From: Arabidopsis thaliana | Taxonomy: Eukaryota > Streptophyta > Magnoliopsida > Brassicales > Brassicaceae | NCBI RefSeq assembly: GCF_000001735.4 | Contig: NC_003076.8 | Coordinates: forward strand, 3,038,001-3,102,000 | Direction: 5' to 3' | DNA length: 64,000 nt | Shown: positions 58,276 through 64,000 of the stretch, piece by piece | Numbering within the stretch: position 1 is the stretch's first letter | Layout of the letters: each line of letters begins with the position of its first letter | Notes under the pieces: generated by a model | Databases searched by the model: none | What the model was told of the DNA's origin: nothing | What the model saw: the letters and a program-made list of their open reading frames with translations, nothing else | Translations under genes and position numbers: made by a program

Positions 58276-59370
58276 ATGTCCGGAGAAGAAGAAGAGAACG
58301 CCGCCGAACTCAAGATCGGAGATGGTACTTCTCTATTCTCTTCGCCATATCCCCCGCTGTGTACCTCAAAATTAGGGTTTCTTTGCCTCATCGAATTGAT
58401 CTTAATTCAATACGATTTAATTGAGCTTAACTGTATCGAAAATCCCTTAATTATTTGAGATTTATCATCGAAATTGATGGGTTTTATTCTCTTTGACAAA
58501 AGAGTTTTTGAAGGCAAAGTGCTTAATGAACTGTGAAGTCTCTTTGATTCTTGAGCACAAGTTTGAACAGCTTCAGCAAATCTCAGAGGATCCTATGAAT
58601 CAAGTTTCTCAGTAAGTATAATTGTGTTTCATAGAGATTCATTGTATATTAGCCATCATGAATTGAAGAATTTAGTCAGTTTTATATGTTACTTCTAGGT
58701 TAGTGAATCAATGTTGAATATTGTTGAAGAAGTTATGTTTGCTCCTTGCAGAGTGTTTGAGAAGTCCTTGCAATATGTGAAGCGATTCAGCCGCTACAAG
58801 AATCCAGATGCTGTTAGACAAGTTCGAGAGTATCCTTTTTCTGAATTAGTTTGATTCAAAGTTTTTAAGTAATCGTTGCTTTGACATGCTTCCTTCTTGA
58901 TGAGTGAGATTTTACAGTCACTGGTTTAATTCTATAGTTTTGTGAGAATATGCTATTCCTTAACTCAACTTTTGCAGAATACTAAGCAGACATCAACTCA
59001 CTGAGTTTGAGGTACAATGTTAAATCTCTTGAGATTGGATTTTTGTTTATCAATTAAGTCGTTTCGGTAGAAGACTTAAAACATTGCATTGTTCATTATT
59101 GAACAGCTATGTGTTCTTGGCAATCTCTGTCCTGAAACTGTTGAAGAAGCAGTGGCAATGGTTCCTTCTCTTAAGGTAAATAAAGATTCTACTTTTTCTA
59201 TTCAGTGGAGATAATAAGATAACCTCAAAAGGACAAATTGTATTGTTATGTAAGTGGACTTTTGAGATGATGTAAGCTTCTCTTTTGTGTAGACAAAAGG
59301 AAGAGCTCATGATGATGAAGCTATTGAGAAGATGCTCAATGATCTCTCACTTGTCAAGAGATTCGAGTAG
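58276..59370 (+). CDS. NRPB4: NRPB4, RNA polymerase II subunit 4
   Basis: Six exons (58276-58324, 58503-58611, 58752-58829, 58978-59011, 59107-59175, 59293-59370) encode 138 residues, beginning MSGEEEENAAELKIGDEF. Exon 4 is only 34 bases. The Rpb4 fold is recognisable: LKAKCLMNCEVSLILEHKFE, then YVKRFSRYKNPDAVRQVRE, and the HRDC-like C-terminal part LTEFELCVLGNLCPETVEEA, with PSLKTKGR near the end. NRPB4 pairs with NRPB7 to form the stalk of Pol II, which helps initiation, mRNA export and decay. At5g09920 encodes the Pol II form; the Pol IV/V form is a separate gene. It converges on ABCF2, 272 bases apart. Confidence 0.96.
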
Positions 59371-59642
59371 TGCAGAAGATTCTCAAGATCTAAGATTCTG
59401 AACATTTAGCAGGATGCTTTACTTGCCTTCTAGCTGATCTGGAGTTAATTCGCCACGTCTGAAATTATAAAGCTTTAATGCCTAGAATTTCTGGAATGAT
59501 ACCTTCATGTTAAATGAATGTAATTTACAACGGATGATCCAAGCTTTTAATGAAATATACCATCTCTTTTTCACTAAATCAAGTAAGGGATGACACTATA
59601 TACATACTACACCTAAAGCAGCTATGTGTGAACTGTGAAGCT

Positions 59643-62241
59643 TTAATTCCATCTCTTGGCATTTTTGCTGGACTTTGACTTCTTTTTGGAAGCTTGAAAC
59701 GCTTTCATCTTTTGCTTCTTCCGTGCTTCTCTCTCAGCCTTTGACATCTTTGACTTTGCTTTCACTTTTGGAGCTTTTTCTTCCAATTCTGCTTCCCTCT
59801 CCAGCTCCCTTGCTCTAGCTTCAACATTCTTCTCCAGGAAATACTGAGAAACAGTTCAAAACAGTTCAAAACACAACCTAGAATGAACAAATTTGGCAAA
59901 GGTCTATTTACAAGAGGAAACTAGGTTGAGAGAGATTTCATTACATTGTAGTCTCCTGCATAGTCCATTAAACCACCATCTCTGACTTCAATAACTCTGT
60001 TAACAATCTGTTTAATGAAGTATCTATCGTGTGAGACTGTGATGACCGTGCCTTTGTACTCATTTATAGCTTCCTGATGAAAGAAGGAAACAGAGAATCA
60101 GATCATACTCAACCTCCAAGAACAGTTTGGCCTATTGAACAGATAAGAGTATGGTTAGAGACCTCAAGCATTTCTTTTGAAGGTATGTCTAAGTGATTGG
60201 TGGGTTCGTCCAACACAAGTAGAGTGGATGGTTTCACCATGAATTTGCAGAAAGCAAGGCGTGCCTAAGACCGCAAGAAAAAAGGCGATGAAGAACATGA
60301 TGAGTATTATATTGAGGATAATGATAGACATTATGTTACCTTCTCACCACCACTCAAAAGAGAGACCTTTCTATCCAACATGTCAGCTTTGAAGTTGCAC
60401 CGACCAAGAAGAGCTTTTATATCATCAATTCTCCAATCTACAGCAGCTTCAACAACTGTCTCAATCACCGTTTTATCCAAATCTTGAGCCTCTGCCTACA
60501 GCCAAACAAATGAGTAAAACTGTATTTTCTGATTCCTCTAAAAAGCCATTTCTTCATGATAGAACAAACCTGATTCTGCTCGAAGTAGTTTGGCAATACA
60601 TTGTGCTCCCCAAGTATCACCTCACCTCTCATAGGCTTCTCCAAACCCATAATAAGTTTCAGCAATGTACTCTTTCCGCACCCGTTTGGACCAATTATAG
60701 CGACTTTCTCTCCTCTTTCTATAGCTAGATTCGCCTTGTTAAATAACATCTGCTTGCATCAGAAATACAGATCAAAACACAAGCAATAAAATGTACTACC
60801 AACAGCATTTGACTAACTATATCATCTCACCTTATCATCAAAACCAAATACAAGATTCTTAACAGTGACTACAGATCTTCCACTTAATCCACATTCCGGA
60901 AACCGGATTTTCATTTGTTTCCGCTGAAATGGCTTCTCTATTAGCTCCTCTTCCTGAAGCTTCTCCAGTTTCTGTTTATATAAACACAAATTCAAGTAAG
61001 TTTCATACATATTCTCTGCTTCATAAGTACTAGTTAATACCTTTTCTGCTGAAGAAGCTCGACCAGAATTTGCTCCAGCACTTAGCCTACTAATCAAATC
61101 CTTTGTTGCTTCAATCTCTTTCTGTTGCTTCTCCCAAGCAGCATACTGAGCTTCAACCAACTCTGCCTTTGAAATTACATACTGAGAGTAATTACCATCG
61201 AAAGTCCTCGAAACTCCCATTTCGGTTTCCACAATTTTAGTACACAACTGATCAAGAAACGCCCTGTCATGTGATATTATGACCATAGGCACATCTTGCT
61301 TAATCAAGTAACCTTCAAGCCACTCAATAGTATCAAGATCCAAATGATTCGTTGGCTCATCCAAAAGCAGTAAATCTGGATTCTGTTCACAGAATCACAC
61401 ATTAGCGTAGCTCTCAATACAGAGTTAAAGGAATCACATTTCTCATTACTACTACCTGAAGCAAAATCTTCCCAAGTGACATTCTCATTTGCCATCCACT
61501 GCTAAAAGAAGCCACAAGCCTATCAGCATCCTCCGACACAAACCCTAATTCCGACATCAGCTTACTGATTTTAGCATGGATAGAATCCAAATCAACCTCT
61601 TGAGCTCGTCTCTGCAACAAATCGAATTCGTCTAGTAACTTTCCCATTAGTTCTAAATCATCAACAGCTTCTTCAATCGCCTTCTGCAAGTTCTCAAGCT
61701 TCCTCGCTATTTCCATCTCTTCCTTAAACGTACACATGAACTCTTCCTTCACTGTCTTCCCCATTGAAACCTCGAACTCTTGACTCAAGAAAGCAACTTT
61801 CAAATTGGGTTTGGCCCAAATCACGTTTCCTGAATCAGGTTCTTCTTGACCCGTTATGATCCTGAGCTGTGTCGTCTTCCCTGCACCGTTGACGCCGATT
61901 AACCCTACTTTTTCTCCTTTCTTCACTTCCCAAGTCACATCCTTTAGCACCGTAATGCCTTCATAGCTCTTACTAATGTTCTCAAGTCTCACTCCCGACG
62001 AAATCGAAGACGCACCATTGTTTGATTGCTTACTGATCAGCTTCCGATCGGTAGATAAGAGAGATTCGAGCTCTGAATTGGAGCTGGCTGCGGAAACGTG
62101 AGCTCTAATATTGGGGAATACTCGTCTAGGGTTAGAAACAGAGGAGAGTTTGAAGGTGAAAAGTGTAGGGCAAGTAATAGTATTAGTGAAGAAGAAGGTC
62201 GAACGAAGGTTTAAGCTATAGAGATTCGTCGTTAATACCAT
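59643..62241 (-). CDS. ABCF2: ABCF2, soluble ABC-F ATPase, probably plastidial
   Basis: Eight exons (61456-62241, 61041-61382, 60831-60971, 60570-60749, 60340-60495, 60163-60264, 59945-60073, 59643-59843) encode 678 residues. The first 60 are Ser/Thr/Asn/Arg-rich, with few acids, like a chloroplast transit peptide. Two ATP-binding domains follow without membrane helices. Domain 1: Walker [10 protein letters not shown], signature [11 protein letters not shown], Walker [13 protein letters not shown], then HDRAFLD. Domain 2: Walker [10 protein letters not shown], signature LLSGGEKAR, Walker [13 protein letters not shown], then HDRYF. The basic tail ([13 protein letters not shown]) is positively charged. 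ABC-F proteins act on ribosomes and translation, not transport. This is At5g09930 (ABCF2/GCN-type), paralogous to ABCF5. The first signature carries SSG-W instead of SGGE. Confidence 0.93.
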
Positions 62242-63191
62242 TGTTGGTATAAAATGTTAGACATCAAACGATTAAAACGAAGCTATTTTGATTGTTAAAG
62301 AAAATGTAGGTTTTGATTGTTAACTCTCGAGGCTTCTATAGCGTGTGAGCGAAGAAGTGTCACGAACACACACGTATGCATGTGAAGCTCAAGGCTCATA
62401 AATTGCCACGTGTCAAACCGCATAACCACTATTTTTCTAGATTACCACGTCACCGGATTGACAAATCGGGCACTAGTCTCACCCGTTTGTGCACATTACT
62501 TTGGTTTCTAGGTTATTATTCGTGCATTAATCATTCACCGATAGCAAATAAGGAAAACAAAACACTAGGTTTATCAATATAGTCACACTCATTCCTAAAT
62601 TATATTAAGTAATTAAAAAAGCGTCAAAGTACAGTACTTATGTCGAAATCGTACAATATCTAAGGTAATTAATCTATGTCACGATCTTAAGAAAGAACTA
62701 TCAGTCTAAATATTATATTTCCCTAGTTAGAATGTCTAAATTACCTTATATACCGTTTGGCTTAAAACAAATCACCTTATATAGTGCAAGTGAATCACTA
62801 GAATCTTCTCCGATAATCACAAACTCGAAAAGAACAAATAAGCTTTCCATTATAGATTAGGACATTGAATTAGAACACTAAAGTAAAAGGTTAGCTATAA
62901 ATGCATACAATCTATTTAATAATACATTTTACCGCCTTATAAATGATGAATTCCCACATTTCTTTATTCTTCTTCGTCCTTCAAGATTTAACAAAACACA
63001 CAACAACAAAAAAAGACGATGGTGAAACTCATGGGGATGGTATAGCGTGAAAGATCGTAATTTTGAGGTAAATGTTTCTTCTAGTATATCTCCTCTAATT
63101 ATGAAAATAAATACATTATTCAACAATCACTAACTAAAAGTGTAACTTTCACACTTTGTGCAGAGCATATTTTTCAAGATAATATACAAAA
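62242..63191. promoter_or_regulatory. divergent promoter of ABCF2 and the DUF1635-like gene; 5' leader with an intron
   Basis: 950 bases between two start codons. The ABCF2 side has an ACACACACGTATG stretch near 62364 and CACGTG-type CCACGTGTC at 62406-62414. The other side has TATAAAT at 62896-62902. A leader exon probably runs from about 62925 to 63067, where TTTGAG|GTAAAT is a good donor; the acceptor TTTGTGCAG ends at 63163. Within the leader exon, ATG at 62942 opens a 35-codon upstream ORF ending TGA at 63051. The main ATG at 63192 is preceded by an in-frame stop in the second exon, fixing the start. Confidence 0.55.
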
Positions 63192-63833
63192 ATGTATCAA
63201 GAAACTAAGCAATTTTATCATTTATGGCTACTTGCTGTCCAAGAAAGAGACGAAGCAAGAGAACATTTGAAACAATCACTCGTCGAACTGTCTAGATTAC
63301 AGGAATGTTTCAACACTATTCTTTTGTCCGAAGACCAACAAATACCCCATTATTCTTACTCAGAAACCACAGACGAAACCCCCGATCATCAAAAACTGTA
63401 TAGTTACAATAACTTCTCCAACGAGTCTCCTTCGCGATTCTCGTCCGCATCGTCGATCGATCTCGTCTCTAACTCAACTGTCTATTCCTCGCCGGAGACC
63501 TACGACTCTGATTGTTACAGCCTCCGGACGTTGCAGATGGGTTTTGCATTTGAGGAGAAGAAAGATTTTGAGACCCTTGTGCTGGAGAATATAGGACTCG
63601 GAAGAATGTTGCCGGAGAACGGTAAGTTCCAGCAAGCTATCATTGAAGCTGGATCGTTGGTTGACTCATTGTTCATAACCGGTCCGATTCCAAAATGGAG
63701 AAATCCTCCGGTTCAAATGTTGAGTCAAAGACCGCTTCTGAGTCATTCTATCGGAAAATGGAATTATGGTGGTCAGGGGATCATAAACCGGTCTTTCTCT
63801 GGCAAAATGCCACGGTTAAGCTTGATGCCTTAA
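63192..63833 (+). CDS. DUF1635-like coiled-coil protein
   Basis: 213 residues from ATG at 63192 (MYQETKQFYHLWLLAVQERD). The N-terminal helix LWLLAVQERDEAREHLKQSL, continuing VELSRLQECFNTIL, is the pattern of the plant DUF1635 family: a coiled coil of Leu/Ala/Glu with Arg/Lys at heptad positions. A Ser/Tyr/Glu-rich middle follows (SPSRFSSASSIDLVSNSTV). A second conserved part lies near 120-190: LPENGKFQQAIIEAGSLVDS, GPIPKWRNPP. It ends GKMPRLSLMP. No signal peptide or membrane span. By position this is about At5g09940, a protein of unknown function. The leader is split by an intron. The family assignment is by pattern, so moderately sure. Confidence 0.75.
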   Translation: MYQETKQFYHLWLLAVQERDEAREHLKQSLVELSRLQECFNTILLSEDQQIPHYSYSETTDETPDHQKLYSYNNFSNESPSRFSSASSIDLVSNSTVYSSPETYDSDCYSLRTLQMGFAFEEKKDFETLVLENIGLGRMLPENGKFQQAIIEAGSLVDSLFITGPIPKWRNPPVQMLSQRPLLSHSIGKWNYGGQGIINRSFSGKMPRLSLMP

Positions 63834-64000
63834 GTTTCCCTTGAAATTGATTTTATCATGATGTTTAACTTTTTTTTTGTATTTTTTACTAGAGAATTTG
63901 ATGCAATTAATCAAATAAATCATGTTATCTTTTTATTTATTTATCATCCATTCTTTACAGTACAATATGAAGTACTAAAAACAAAGATTTTAGGAAGAAA
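63834..64000. other. 3' region of the DUF1635-like gene
   Basis: 167 bases to the window end: T-rich, with AATCAAATAAATC near 63908-63920, a possible near-upstream polyadenylation element. No further gene is seen. Confidence 0.45.

Overview
This window is plant nuclear DNA, and almost certainly Arabidopsis thaliana chromosome 5, upper arm, roughly At5g09780 to At5g09940. The assignment rests on recognised proteins whose spliced models give the lengths I recall for the Arabidopsis genes: CESA5 1069 aa, ACT7 377 aa, ATXR5 379 aa, NRPB4 138 aa, RPN5A 442 aa and ABCF2 678 aa. Every multi-exon model was assembled by hand from splice sites that keep one open frame. Locus names and lengths come from memory, not from a search.

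Layout, left to right: first exon of a B3/REM-type gene (minus, running off the left edge); ATXR5 (minus); a decayed F-box/FBD fragment (plus); PUB28 (minus); peptide gene IDL3 (plus); a 4.6 kb gene-poor gap; ACT7 (plus); FBN5 (minus) and BOLA2 (minus); a NYN/LOTUS RNase-like gene (plus); MED26C (minus) and HPR1/THO1 (plus), head to head; CESA5 (plus); a small basic/acidic ORF (plus); an RBM39/CAPER-like splicing factor, NDR8 and RPN5A (all minus); a LIP1/RABL3-like GTPase (plus); a small helical/cysteine ORF (plus); NRPB4 (plus); ABCF2 (minus); and a DUF1635-like gene (plus).

These genes do not form an operon or pathway. Several serve gene expression (ATXR5, MED26C, THO1, the RBM39-like factor, NRPB4). 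Others serve the cytoskeleton and cell wall (ACT7, CESA5), the plastid (FBN5, probably ABCF2), protein turnover (PUB28, RPN5A) and signalling (IDL3, NDR8, the GTPase). Most compact genes are unremarkable. The points that deserve a second look are two GC-AG introns, two genes whose start codon ends the first exon, a competing donor in ATXR5, the F-box/FBD pseudogene, two small ORFs of unknown function, short tandem duplications, and upstream ORFs before CESA5 and the DUF1635-like gene. I found no CRISPR array, intact transposon, rRNA or tRNA, and nothing I would call a new biological system.
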